Shown: positions 46,024-60,782, numbered from the stretch's first letter. The stretch is 64,000 nucleotides of DNA from Acanthosepion esculentum (GCA_964036315.1 OZ038495.1:28893182-28957181); one strand, 5' to 3'. Made by a program: numbers and translations. The notes: a model not told the origin generated them from the sequence alone.

Positions 46024-46409
46024 GGCTCTATTACACTTTCGACCCAACCCCCGCTCTCCGCCATTTGTTTTTCCCGTGACTAATTTATTTTTCTGATTAT
46101 TCTTTCCTGTTCCTTATTTCCTGCGCATCATGTTCAGAACATCAAACACGCATTTTAAAACTTTTCCTGTTTATCACTCTGATGGTGATTGATGAATTAC
46201 TCAATGTCGTGGCACCCATCACGGTAAAACGGATTCCAGTCAAACAGTGTTTGGACTGGAAATGTCTACATCTTAGCGTTTCCGCAGCTGTTCCTTGGCC
46301 TCTTCCGAATGCTTATTGTCTTTCAGGAAGCTTTACCTCTTCTCTACAACGGTTTTTGCAAGTAATGCAGTCAATACTGACTGGGGTGCGGTGAAAGTGT
46401 AATAGCGCT
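46024..46409. mobile_element. Merlin-derived MITE with 8-bp target duplication
   Basis: The left end is GGCTCTATTACACTTTCGAC and the inverted right end AGCGCTATTACACTTTCACC. Flanking TAATTATT (46016-46023) and TAATTACC (46410-46417) agree at 6 of 8 bases. The 8-bp length is characteristic of Merlin. The interior matches the MITE at 29167 (CTTGGCCTCTTCCGAATGCT, GTTTGGACTGGAAA). Confidence 0.86.
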
Positions 46410-46427
46410 TAATTACCTACACTGTTT

Positions 46428-46530
46428 ACTGTAGATGAGGTATTGTACTTATTTACAGTTTGGCCATATTCACGACGTTTCGTCCGTTGTACGCTATGAC
46501 TTTCTTCAATTGATTGGAATTTCGAACTTT
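46428..46530 (-). mobile_element. S1 SINE 3' module, left arm of an inverted pair
   Basis: The reverse complement contains AAGTCATAGCGTACAACGGA, CGAAACGTCGTGAATATGG and ATACCTCATCTACAG. Confidence 0.72.
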
Positions 46531-46611
46531 TTTTCGTCAACCTGGTTAGATTGTTCTAGTTCCAAGTGCCATGTCTCTTCTGAATGTCCGTTTCCATTAT
46601 TTCCCTTGTCC

Positions 46612-46780
46612 TCAAGGGCACATGGCTCAGTGGATAATAGCGTTGATTGAAGTAAGCAAGTGACTCGAAGCCAATCATTATGAATTCTATACCTGGCTAC
46701 AGCATAGATAAACAAAAACATGGAGAGCTGAGTTATTAAAAAGGGAAATAACTGAAATTGAGATATCCAGAAAAAGTGTC
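46612..46780 (+). mobile_element. tRNA-related SINE head, diverged
   Basis: GGCACATGGCTCAGTGGATA followed by ATAGCGTTGA resembles box A, and TATGAATTCTATACCTGG is a degenerate box B. It lies opposite the inverted module at 46428. Confidence 0.6.
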
Positions 46781-47284
46781 GGGATTATCTCACCGACGAG
46801 TAAGGGAGGGGAGAAAGGAAAGACGATTTCAAGGCTTGCAACGAAAAGTCTGACATTGCTTCCAAGCGAAGTCTTCAGTAACAACAGTCAAATGACTAGT
46901 AACATTCGGTGTTCTCTGCGCAAAGCGAGCTCTACAAAGGATCTGTAGAGAAGCAAACAAAACTGAATTTGCGACTGAAAGTAGCACCTTTTAAACTCTC
47001 GAGGTCTCGTTCAACGTGATTCTAGATCACGTTCAACGTCATACGACGAGGCCAGAGCGTCTATAAAATTCGTCAATACTTGGGCCCAGTTTTCCCCCGG
47101 AGATATTACTATCTTAGACGATGACGCCGCCGCCAGAGCACATTTTTCCCCCTCCGACCTACCCTCGGGGAGTACAATACCTTGTTCTTTTAGTCACCAA
47201 AAAAGGTTTGGCATATGGAAATAGGTATCTTGCTACTGCAGTAGTGAACAAAAAAAAATAATTTCGAATTGAGTTAGTGGGATA

Positions 47285-47455
47285 ACTTAGACATCAGGAA
47301 GAGTCATCGCACGTGGAACAATCTACCCCGCTGGACGAAATAAAGGGTCCAGTTCCAAATTCCAGTTACAGGAAGAAGTCTGGAGCATACCAAAACGCCG
47401 TGAATATGGCAACAAAGATTAGGATAACTGTTCTAAAAATGTAAATAGTGTAAGT
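47285..47455 (+). mobile_element. S1 SINE body and 3' module, diverged
   Basis: GCACGTGGAACAATCTACCC, CGAAATAAAGGGTCCAGTTC, AAACGCCGTGAATATGGCAA and CAAAGATTAGGATAAC follow the S1 order with many substitutions. Between 46780 and 47285 and from 47456 to 48125 nothing was recognised. Confidence 0.7.
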
Positions 47456-48129
47456 AAACTTAACCCCGTTTAAAACTTCTAAACTATTCTAAATAAGTAT
47501 TGCATTGACGGAAAGTAATTACCTGTATATATTAATAAATTCTAGACGTGATTTTTTTTTTCGCCACTGCCAGTTATCTAGTTTCAAAGTCAGAAGTCAG
47601 GAATACCAATTGCAATATAATGTCTTTGTTTCTCTATTTTGTCTAATAATCTGATACTTAGAAGAAAAACGAGAAACAATAATAAAATCCTGATCAAATA
47701 TTAAGTGTCACACGCGGTCTACGATAAGGCAAACATATTATATGAAATATGCTGCACATTAATGTTACAACTGATTGCCTATAATCTTTCAATGTTCTAA
47801 ATACGAGATAAAAACGAAGTTAATGTGAGTGTTTCTCTGTGTCTATATTAACGTGTTCAGAATTTGTACATAAAAGAATTTTGTTAAAAAAATTGTGTTC
47901 TTTTTATCATTTCAACCAAGCAAGGCAGTAAAGCCACTGAGACGCATAAGATTATTGAGTACGAAAGTTTTGTTTAACGGCATATCAACTTCTCATGGTT
48001 CATTTAAAGCCAAAATTTCATTTTTTAATAGCATTAGTAATTTCTTTTACAAAAATTGTATTGCTCATAACTTTTGTTTTCAAAATTATTCCGGACAATT
48101 TATCTTTTACAAAAATGTATTACTGGTAC

Positions 48130-51100
48130 TATATATATATATATATATTATATATACATATATTATATATACATATATTATATATACATATATTATATAT
48201 ACATATATTATATATACATATATTATATATACATATATTATATATACATATATTATATATACATATATTATGTATATATATATTATATATATTGTATATA
48301 TATATATATTATGTATATTATATGTATATTATATATTATGTATATTATATGTATATTATATATTATGTATATTATATGTATATTATATATTATGTATATT
48401 ATATGTATATTATATATTATGTATATTATATGTATATTATATATTATGTATATTATATATTATGTATATTATATGTATATTATATATTATGTATATTATA
48501 TGTATATTATATATTATGTATATTATATGTATATTATATATTATGTATATTATATGTATATTATATATTATGTATATTATATATATATATATATATTATG
48601 TATATTATATATTATGTATATTATATGTATATTATATATATATATATATATTATGTATATTATATATTATGTATATTATATGTATATTATATATATATAT
48701 ATATATTATGTATATTATATATTATGTATATTATATGTATATTATATATATATATATATATTATGTATATTATATATTATGTATATTATATGTATATTAT
48801 ATATATATATATATATTATGTATATTATATATTATGTATATTATATATTATGTATATTATATGTTTATTATATATTATGTATATTATATGTTTATTATAT
48901 ATTATGTATATTATATGTATATTATATATTATGTATATTATATGTATATTATATATTATGTATATTATATGTATATTATATATATATATATATTATGTAT
49001 ATTATATGTATATTATATATGTATATTATATGTATATTATATATATATATATATTATGTATATTATATGTATATTATGTATATTATATGCATATTATATA
49101 TTATGTATATTATATGCATATTATATATTATGTATATTATATGTATATATATATTATGTATATTATATATATATATATATATATATTATGTATATTATAT
49201 ATATATATATATATATTATGTATATTATATATATATATATATATTATGTATATTATATATATATATATTATGTATATTATATGTATATTTTATATATATA
49301 TATATATATTATGTATATTATATGTATATTATATATTATGTATATTATATATATATATATATTATGTATATTATATATATATATATATTATGTATATTAT
49401 ATATATATATATATTATGTATATTATATATATATATATATTATGTATATTATATATATATATATTATGTATATTATATATTATGTATATTATATATATAT
49501 ATATATTATGTATATTATATATTATGTATATTATATATTATGTATATTATATATTATGTATATTATGTATATTATATATTATGTATATTATGTATATTAT
49601 ATATTATGTATATTATATATTATGTATATTATATATTATGTATATTATATATTATGTATATTATATATTATGTATATTATATATTATGTATATTATATAT
49701 TATGTATATTATGTATATTATATATTATGTATATTATGTATATTATATATTATGTATATTATATATTATATATTATGTATATTATATATTATATATTATG
49801 TATATTATATATATATATATATTATGTATATTATATATATATATATATTATGTATATTATATATATATATATATTATGTATATTATATATATATATATAT
49901 TATGTATATTATATATATATATATATTATGTATATTATATATATATATATATTATGTATATTATATATATATATATATTATGTATATTATATATATATAT
50001 ATATTATGTATATTATATATATATATATATTATGTATATTATATATATATATATTATGTATATTATATATATATATATTATGTATATTATATATATATAT
50101 ATTATGTATATTATATATATATATTATGTATATTATATATATATATATTATGTATATTATATATATATATATTATGTATATTATATATATATATATTATG
50201 TATATTATATATATATATATTATGTATATTATATATATATATATTATGTATATTATATATATATATATTATGTATATTATATATATATATATTATGTATA
50301 TTATATATATATATATTATGTATATTATATATATATATATTATGTATATTATATATATATATATATTATGTATATTATATATATATATATATTATGTATA
50401 TTATATATATATATATTATGTATATTATATATATATATATATTATGTATATTATATATATATATATATATTATGTATATTATATATATATATATATATTA
50501 TGTATATTATATATATATATATATATTATGTATATTATATATATATATATATATTATGTATATTATATATATATATATATATATTATGTATATTATATAT
50601 ATATATATATATTATGTATATTATATATATATATATATATTATGTATATTATATATATATATTATGTATATTATATATATATATATATTATGTATATTAT
50701 ATATATATATATATATTATGTATATTATATATATATATATATATTATGTATATTATATATATATATATATATATTATGTATATTATATATATATATATAT
50801 ATTATGTATATTATATATATATATATTATGTATATTATATATATATATATTATGTATATTATATATATATATATATATATTATGTATATTATATATATAT
50901 ATATATATATTATGTATATTATATATATATATATATATATTATGTATATTATATATATATATATATATTATGTATATTATATATATATATATATATTATG
51001 TATATTATATATATATATATATATTATGTATATTATATATATATATATATATTATGTATATTATATATATATATATATATTATGTATATTATATATATAT

Positions 51101-52878
51101 ATATATATATTATGTATATTATATATATATATATATATATTATGTATATTATATATATATATATATATATTATGTATATTATATATATATATATATATAT
51201 TATGTATATTATATATATATATATATATATTATGTATATTATATATATATATATATATTATGTATATTATATATATATATATATATTATGTATATTATAT
51301 ATATATATATATATTATGTATATTATATATATATATATATATTATGTATATTATATATATATATATATATATTATGTATATTATATATATATATATATAT
51401 TATGTATATTATATATATATATATATATTATGTATATTATATATATATATATATATATTATGTATATTATATATATATATATATATTATGTATATTATAT
51501 ATATATATATATATTATGTATATTATATATATATATATATATTATGTATATTATATATATATATATATATATTATGTATATTATATATATATATATATAT
51601 ATTATGTATATTATATATATATATATATATTATGTATATTATATATATATATATATATTATGTATATTATATATATATATATATATGTATATTATATATA
51701 TATATATATATGTATATTATATATATATATATATATATTATGTATATTATATATATATATATATATATGTATATTATATATATATATATATATATTATGT
51801 ATATTATATATATATATATATTATGTATATTATATATATATATATATATATTATGTATATTATATATATATATATATTATGTATATTATATATATATATA
51901 TATTATGTATATTATATATATATATATATATTATGTATATTATATATATATATATATATTATGTATATTATATATATATATATATATTATGTATATTATA
52001 TATATATATATTATGTATATTATATATATATATATTATGTATATTATATATATATATATATATTATGTATATTATATATATATATATATATATTATGTAT
52101 ATTATATATATATATATATATTATGTATATTATATATATATATATTATGTATATTATATATATATGTATATTATATATATATATATATTATGTATATATA
52201 TATATATTATATATATATATATATTATATATATATATATATATTATGTATATTATATATATATATTATGTATATTATATATATATATTATGTATATTATA
52301 TATAGATATATATATTATGTATATTATATATAGATATATATATTATGTATATTATATATATAGATATATATATTATGTATATTATATATATAGATATATA
52401 TTATGTATATTATATATATATATATATATATGTATATTATATATATATGTATATTATATTATGTATATTATATTATGTATATTATATATATATATATATA
52501 TGTATATTATATATATATATATATATATGTATATTATATATATATGTATATTATATTATGTATATTATATATATATATATATTATGTATATTATATATAT
52601 ATATATATTATGTATATTATATATATATATATATATTATGTATATTATATATATATATATATATTATGTATATTATATATATATATATATATTATGTATA
52701 TTATATATATATATATATATTATGTATATTATATATATATATATATATATATTATGTATATTATATATATATATATATATTATGTATATTATATATATAT
52801 ATATATATATATTATGTATATTATATATATATATATATATATATTATGTATATTATATATATATATATATATATTATG

Positions 52879-52915
<37 letters not shown>

Positions 52916-55897
52916 GTATATTATATATATATATATATTATGTATATTATATATATATATATTATGTATATTATATATATATATATATATTATGTATATT
53001 ATATATATATATATATATTATGTATATTATATATAGATATATATATTATGTATATTATATATAGATATATATATTATGTATATTATATATAGATATATAT
53101 ATTATGTATATTATATATAGATATATATATTATGTATATTATATATAGATATATATATTATGTATATTATATATAGATATATATATTATGTATATTATAT
53201 ATAGATATATATATTATGTATATTATATATAGATATATATATTATGTATATTATATATATAGATATATATATTATGTATATTATATATATAGATATATAT
53301 TATGTATATTATATATATATATATATATATTATGTATATTATATATATATATATATATATGTATATTATATATATATATATATATATGTATATTATATAT
53401 ATATATATATATATGTATATTATATATATATATATATATATGTATATTATATATATATGTATATTATATTATGTATATTATATTATGTATATTATATATA
53501 TATATATATATTATGTATATTATATATATATATATATTATGTATATTATATATATATATATATTATGTATATTATATATATATATATATATTATGTATAT
53601 TATATATATATATATATATATATTATGTATATTATATATATATATATTATGTATATTATATATATATATATTATGTATATTATATATATATATATTATGT
53701 ATATTATATATATATATATTATGTATATTATATATATATATATATATATATTATGTATATTATATATATATATATTATGTATATTATATATATATATATA
53801 TATATATTATGTATATTATATATATATATATATATATATTATGTATATTATATATATATATATATATATATTATGTATATTATATATATATATATATATT
53901 ATGTATATTATATATATATATATATATATATATTATGTATATTATATATATATATATATTATGTATATTATATATATATATATATATATATATTATGTAT
54001 ATTATATATATATATATATATATATATTATGTATATTATATATATATATATATATATATATTATGTATATTATATATATATATATATATATATATTATGT
54101 ATATTATATATATATATATATATATATATTATGTATATTATATATATATATATATATATATATTATGTATATTATATATATATATATATATTATGTATAT
54201 TATATATATATATATATATATATTATGTATATTATATATATATATTATGTATATTATATATATATATATATATTATGTATATTATATATATATATATATA
54301 TATTATGTATATTATATATATATATATATATATATTATGTATATTATATATATATATATATATATTATGTATATTATATATATATATATATATATTATGT
54401 ATATTATATATATATATATATTATGTATATTATATATATATATATATATATATTATGTATATTATATATATATATATTATGTATATTATATATATATATA
54501 TTATGTATATTATATATATATATATTATGTATATTATATATATATATATTATGTATATTATATATATATATATATATTATGTATATTATATATATATATA
54601 TATATTATGTATATTATATATATATATATATATTATGTATATTATATATATATATATATATTATGTATATTATATATATATATATATATTATGTATATTA
54701 TATATATATATATATATTATGTATATTATATATATATATATATATTATGTATATTATATATATATATATTATGTATATTATATATATATATATTATGTAT
54801 ATTATATATATATATATTATGTATATTATATATATATATATATATATATTATGTATATTATATATATATATATATATATATTATGTATATTATATATATA
54901 TATATATATATTATGTATATTATATATATATATATATATATTATGTATATTATATATATATATATATATTATGTATATTATATATATATATATATTATGT
55001 ATATTATATATATATATATATTATGTATATTATATATATATATATATTATGTATATTATATATATATATATATATATTATGTATATTATATATATATATA
55101 TATATATATATTATGTATATTATATATATATATATATATATATTATGTATATTATATATATATATATATATTATGTATATTATATATATATATATATATA
55201 TATTATGTATATTATATATATATATATATATATATTATGTATATTATATATATATATATATATTATGTATATTATATATATATATATATATATATTATGT
55301 ATATTATATATATATATATATATATATTATGTATATTATATATATATATATATATATATTATGTATATTATATATATATATATATATATATTATGTATAT
55401 TATATATATATATATATATATATTATGTATATTATATATATATATATATATATATTATGTATATTATATATATATATATATATATATATTATGTATATTA
55501 TATATATATATATATATATATATTATGTATATTATATATATATATATATATATATTATGTATATTATATATATATATATATATATATTATGTATATTATA
55601 TATATATATATATATATTATGTATATTATATATATATATATATATATATTATGTATATTATATATATATATATATATATATTATGTATATTATATATATA
55701 TATATATATATATTATGTATATTATATATATATATATATATTATGTATATTATATATATATATATATATATATATTATGTATATTATATATATATATTAT
55801 GTATATTATATATATATATATATATATATTATGTATATTATATATATATATATATATATATTATGTATATTATATATATATATATATATATATTATG

Positions 55898-55929
<32 letters not shown>

Positions 55930-55933
55930 TATG

Positions 55934-55965
<32 letters not shown>

Positions 55966-55969
55966 TATG

Positions 55970-56001
<32 letters not shown>

Positions 56002-56005
56002 TATG

Positions 56006-56037
<32 letters not shown>

Positions 56038-56071
56038 TATGTATATTATATATATATATATATATATTATG

Positions 56072-56108
<37 letters not shown>

Positions 56109-56109
56109 G

Positions 56110-56146
<37 letters not shown>

Positions 56147-56239
56147 GTATATTATATATATATATATTATGTATATTATATATATATATATATATATATA
56201 TTATGTATATTATATATATATATATATATATATATTATG

Positions 56240-56271
<32 letters not shown>

Positions 56272-56275
56272 TATG

Positions 56276-56312
<37 letters not shown>

Positions 56313-56313
56313 G

Positions 56314-56345
<32 letters not shown>

Positions 56346-56445
56346 TATGTATATTATATATATATATATATATATATTATGTATATTATATATATATATA
56401 TATATATATTATGTATATTATATATATATATATATATATATTATG

Positions 56446-56482
<37 letters not shown>

Positions 56483-56514
56483 GTATATTATATATATATA
56501 TATATTATGTATAT

Positions 56515-56550
<36 letters not shown>

Positions 56551-56704
56551 ATATATATTATGTATATTATATATATATATATATATTATGTATATTATAT
56601 ATATATATATATATATATTATGTATATTATATATATATATATATATATATTATGTATATTATATATATATATATTATGTATATTATATATATATATATAT
56701 ATAT
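48130..56704 (+). repeat. 8.6-kb AT satellite (TATTATGTATATTATATA type)
   Basis: After a first block of about ten 18-bp units TATATACATATATTATAT (48140-48285), the array switches to units of TATTATGTATATTATATA with variable (TA)n spacers. Early units are about 20-30 bp (48300-49800) and late ones mostly 30-40 bp. Apart from a few ATGCAT variants near 49090-49115, C is absent from the plus strand, so every non-AT base lies on one strand. A TAGATATATA variant marks two sub-blocks (52295-52400 and 53030-53300). Open frames of 1100-1700 codons arise because the unit has no stop codon on the plus strand. They are not genes. Confidence 0.97.
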
Positions 56705-57720
56705 GCTTTTCCTTAAAAATGTTACTGCCACTCCTACTACATTAATGTATTTTTCTATTTTTATAGTGTTTTGTCCCCGGTTTCGGGTTTATTCTTTGCC
56801 CATATCTGGCACCTTAATCGGTGCTACCACCCCGAAAAGAATGAGGAACATAAAAACAATAACAAGGAGAGATAACAATAAAAGGACAGGAATTTAGAGT
56901 TCAAAGATTGACATTTCATTTAATTTTTTGAATATCAAAATTGACTGGAAAACTAGAGTCCTGAAAAGATTTCCGCAAACTGTTAGCTTAGAACTTACAT
57001 GTTTCCAATCTAATTATAAAATGTGACTTAGCTGTCAGGCTAGTATCGCGCTTTAATTCATAACGTCGAAGTACAGAAGAGGATAGATCTAGAGTAATTA
57101 CACAGGGATGCTACATCCGGGAGTCTGAAAGTGACTGAAGTCTGTATTTATGTTTCTCCAGGTAACCTTTTGACATTATCAGCTTACGCTGGTTTTTCAA
57201 TGCCGTGTTAACGAGACAATTTTCTTGCAACTTCATGTACGATCTGAATTCCAAGTTGTATAAGCAATCTAAAAACAAAATACAGAATAGCTCTAACAAT
57301 GTAATTATGGCGGAATAGATTTCTTCAGCTGCGCGCCAAATACTCAATGAAAAAGTTTGCATTTTTGTAAAATCAGTGAAATTTCCACATTAACTCTTTC
57401 TTTCCAAACAAATGACTCTTATTTCCCAAAGATGGTAACAAATATTATTATATTTAAGTTCTTCAGATGTCACTAAATTTCCTGTTTTCAAATTGAAATG
57501 TCTTCATTGGCTTTGATTTCTTTAAAGTTGTAATCTTTTAAAATATGTAAATGTTATTTTTTACAACTTAGTACATAATTTTAATGTATTTTATCCAAGT
57601 TTTATATTCGTTTCTAGTCTTTATCGAAGTCCTTTATAAATTAACCCTAATTGATTAAAACAAACATACGTTATTTGAGAGGTGCCTCATTTTGGTAATT
57701 TGAGATACATGCACAAACAC
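56705..57720. other. Unique DNA after the satellite, nothing recognised
   Basis: No convincing coding frame. Short minus-strand frames such as 57111-57362 show no recognisable motif. Confidence 0.4.
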
Positions 57721-57838
57721 ACGCACACTGAGATATATATATATATATGTATATGTACGCGCACGCACGCACGCATGTATGTATACACATACATGCATGT
57801 ACGCACATATATACACATATGTGCGGGTATGTATGTAT
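57721..57838. repeat. Mixed TA/CG/CA and GTAT microsatellite
   Basis: ATATATAT, then CGCACGCACGCACGCA, then mixed ACATACATGCATGTACGCAC and GTATGTATGTATGTGT. It ends directly at the tRNA-like head of the next SINE. Confidence 0.88.
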
Positions 57839-58290
57839 GTGTGGCTGAGTGGTCTAAGGCGTTGCTTTAGAATCACGAGTCACCGAGTTCGAATCCTGGC
57901 TGGAATTAATTTCAGCAGCTATCGGACTCCAAGCACAGGGCACCTTTGGCAAGTCTGTTCCATAGCCACGGGTCCACCAAAACCATGTGAGTGAATTTGG
58001 GAGAGGAAACTGTGTGGAAGATCTCGTTGGCCAAAGCTAGCACGATATCACAAAAACACCGTGATTGCGAGTTGAGGTGGCCAGCCTTGTTCATTTATGA
58101 TCTCGCTGGGTTCGCACCAAGGCTCTAAAACTGATTAATTGGCTCTGCACACGCCAATAACAGTATAAACTGCAGGTGGGCTCTGTGGGCATTTCCCAGT
58201 TGGGAAATTGCAAAAATGCCTGTGCAAATGTTGCAATATGCGCTAGCTAGCTGTGCATTGCAACGGGTGTCCTCGATATCGAGTGGCCAA
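57839..58290 (+). mobile_element. tRNA(Leu/Ser)-related SINE, family S3
   Basis: GTGGCTGAGTGGTCTAAGGC (box A) and CCGAGTTCGAATCCTGG (box B) are near-consensus and spaced as in a class II tRNA gene without its variable arm. The remainder (GACTCCAAGCACAGGGCACC, AAACCATGTGAGTGAATTTG, CTCGCTGGGTTCGCACCAAG) is a long non-tRNA body of about 390 bp. The 3' boundary is put where AT-rich sequence and a TA/GT microsatellite begin. It shares nothing obvious with S1 or S2, so it is a third SINE family. Confidence 0.75.
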
Positions 58291-58299
58291 TTATTATTT

Positions 58300-58352
58300 A
58301 TTATATGTATATATATATAAATATATGTGTGTGTGTGTGTGTATATATATAT
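58300..58352. repeat. (TA)n/(GT)n microsatellite at SINE 3' end
   Basis: TATATATA, TGTGTGTGTG and TATATATATA in succession. SINE tails often seed such repeats. Confidence 0.88.
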
Positions 58353-58616
58353 TTGAAACAAAAAAATGAATCACTTTATAAAACACACACAAACTATTTC
58401 TAATTCTAACAGTTGAAATATAATCCTTGATAATGGCCAAAAGTATAGCCGAAAGCGCTCGGAAAAGAACATTCGGGCAATTTTTATATAATTTATCCTC
58501 TGAAAAGAAAAACTTTATTAGATCGCACGAGAAATTATATAAAAAAACTAAATAAAAGCACCTTGTCAGTCGTTTTTAATGAAATGTGCTTGAAAGAAGG
58601 ATTGCTGCGTAAATAC

Positions 58617-58619
<3 letters not shown>

Positions 58620-58677
<58 letters not shown>

Positions 58678-58695
58678 CATACATACACGTGTGTG
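58620..58695. repeat. (TA)n and (TACA)n microsatellite
   Basis: About 26 TA units, then CATACATACATACACGTGTG. Confidence 0.93.
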
Positions 58696-60027
58696 TGTTT
58701 CTGTCAGTATTTGCCTTTAATATGTTCAAATTAGTCCGTAGTATTATTTATCTTTATAGACTCTCATAACACTAAGTATCGTATTTGTCATAAAAGAACT
58801 CTTCCCCGCATCTGATGTTCAGTGCGTTAACGTTTAATGCTTTACTGATGCTACCTATTATAGCAGGTTTTGTTGTTATTTCTGCTACAAAGGTGATGCC
58901 TTATTGCAGGTGATTAATGCTCACCCTGATGACCACTAAGCTAATCAATATCCTCGGTCACACGTTCGAAAACGTTGTTGGCCGGCTTGAGCGCCACACT
59001 TGTCTCATATTGGACTCATGTGAAACGACGGACTCGTACCTAACGCTTTAATTCAACTCGTCCTTGTTGCATTATAATATCAGGTGTAACATGTGTAGAA
59101 TAATTTATCGCCGAAATCTATTCTCATCTAAACCTGCTAACGTATGCGAGAATAGATACTGGCACATGTTAATACCCAAGATGGATATACCCTCTATCCA
59201 TATGATACGTTACCACCATTGATAGTTTTTATTTTTGAATCGCTTCACGTATTGATTTGTAGATTCGATTATCTATTGTAATCCAGCTTTATTATCAGTA
59301 CGTTTAATCTTGACTAATTCGAAATATATTCAAGACACTCATTTTTTTTCTCTCGGTGTATATTCAATTGTTTCGGCAATAATATTGCATTTTCTAGAGG
59401 GTTAGGGAATTGATGGAAATGTAACTGATATCAATTTTCTTAATCGATATTATTATACATTAGAGGAAAGGTAAATTTTCAGGAAGATCTCAAGGGTTCT
59501 GATGAAATGTAAGCTTAGAATATGATTTCACGTCTTATTTCTGAATGTCCTGAAACGAACAAAATATTCTCAGTAATGGACAGATAATTATCTGAATATG
59601 CTAGACTTGGTGTATGTTGGCAATCAGATAATACTTCTGGAACAAACAATTCCTTCTAGGCTTGTTTTTTCTTTCTTTTATTCTTGTGTGTTAGACTCTG
59701 TGTTGTCGTAATGGAAGATGAAATTTTACCTATTTTCTAAAGCTGAATATTTCTGTTGTACTTTTCCCATCCGTTTGATTTCACAACAAAAAAGGTTTAT
59801 GCTGCTGTTTCTTTTTTTCGAATTTCATAACAGACGGAACCTTTATTTTAATTTATTCAAAACTGTGGCTTGGCGTAGGTAACTTATAGATGTCGCCTTG
59901 AAAGGAGAGGTCACTGACTACTGATGTTGGCAAGCCGCGTAAAATAGTCACATTACTTAGCTAAATGTCGTGATTAAATGCGTTTTTTTTCTATGAAAGT
60001 ATATAAAGTAACGAATAGACCATATTA
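58696..60027. other. Mixed DNA, nothing firmly recognised
   Basis: About 58910-59060 is slightly GC-richer (TCACACGTTCGAAAACG could be a box B-like word on either strand) and may be an old SINE, but I cannot support it further. Confidence 0.3.
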
Positions 60028-60277
60028 GATAATGTCTGTCTATATTTCTTAGATGAGGTATCATGTACATTATTCGGACTTCAGGTGGTTGGAATGTCGA
60101 ACTGAACCCTTTATTTCGCTCACTGGGGTACACTGTTCTAGTTCCATGTGCAATGGATGTCAGTTATCATTTATCTCCTGTTAATTTTCCTTCTGAAAGT
60201 TCTCCACTGCCATAACCGGATATTGAACTCACACTCTTTGGGTCCTGTCACTGGATCTAACCAACGCCATGTGTCCT
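60028..60277 (-). mobile_element. S1 SINE, left arm of an inverted pair
   Basis: The reverse complement starts at the tRNA-like head (GGCGTTGGTTAGATCCAGTG, GTGTGAGTTCAATATCCGG) and runs through GGAGATAAATGATAACTGAC and GTGTACCCCAGTGAGCGAAA to the terminal ACCTCATCTAAGAAATATAG. The central CGGCCGAAACG block is deleted. Confidence 0.82.
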
Positions 60278-60470
60278 TGACACAGGAGATCTGATAACTG
60301 ATATCCATTAAACATGGCACGTGGAACTAGAACAGTCTACCTCAGTGAGTGAAATAAAGGGTTTAGTTCGACATTCCAAGAAGGCCGAAGCGTACAACGG
60401 CCGGAACGTTGTAATCAATATGGCGACAAAGATTCGGACAATAGTCGGAATAATGTAAATAATATATATT
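60278..60470 (+). mobile_element. S1 SINE, right arm of an inverted pair
   Basis: GGAGATCTGATAACTGATAT, ATGGCACGTGGAACTAGAAC, GTACAACGGCCGGAACGTTG and GGCGACAAAGATTCGGACAA. The head is missing; the arm begins within the body, directly against the head of the left arm. Confidence 0.82.
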
Positions 60471-60782
60471 AGAATATTTAAGAATATTGACGCTTTCTTA
60501 GCGTTTCGTTTGTCTGCTGATCAAGCAGCCAGCAAATTAAGAACGCTCAGATGGTTTGAAATCAGGCGTTTGTCTTTTTCGGACGAGAAGATTTGATAAA
60601 AGGAAACTGGACCGCGAAATCATTTCTCTTGTTCGAAGTTCAAAAAACACGCTGGGGTAGACGCTGTTTTTACCTATTACAGGGATGCGGTTACGAACCA
60701 TGCCAGAAAAAATATTTTTTTATTAAAATTATAGAATTCAAAGGCTAATCGACGTAAATTTGCAATATTAAAAAAAATCAGG
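60471..60782. other. Unique spacer, nothing recognised
   Basis: No feature seen. Confidence 0.4.

Noticed and set aside
47895..53036. 1713-codon open frame (and overlapping 1436- and 1419-codon frames)
   Set aside because: Apart from about 75 codons at the start, these are Tyr/Ile/Met/Leu/Cys translations of the AT satellite, open in all three frames at once because the repeat unit has no stop codon.
53216..56897. Three overlapping 1147-1217-codon open frames
   Set aside because: Same satellite artefact; all three plus-strand frames are open simultaneously.
57839..57905. A functional tRNA gene
   Set aside because: Boxes A and B are good, but the acceptor and anticodon stems do not close and a SINE body follows, so it is a SINE head.
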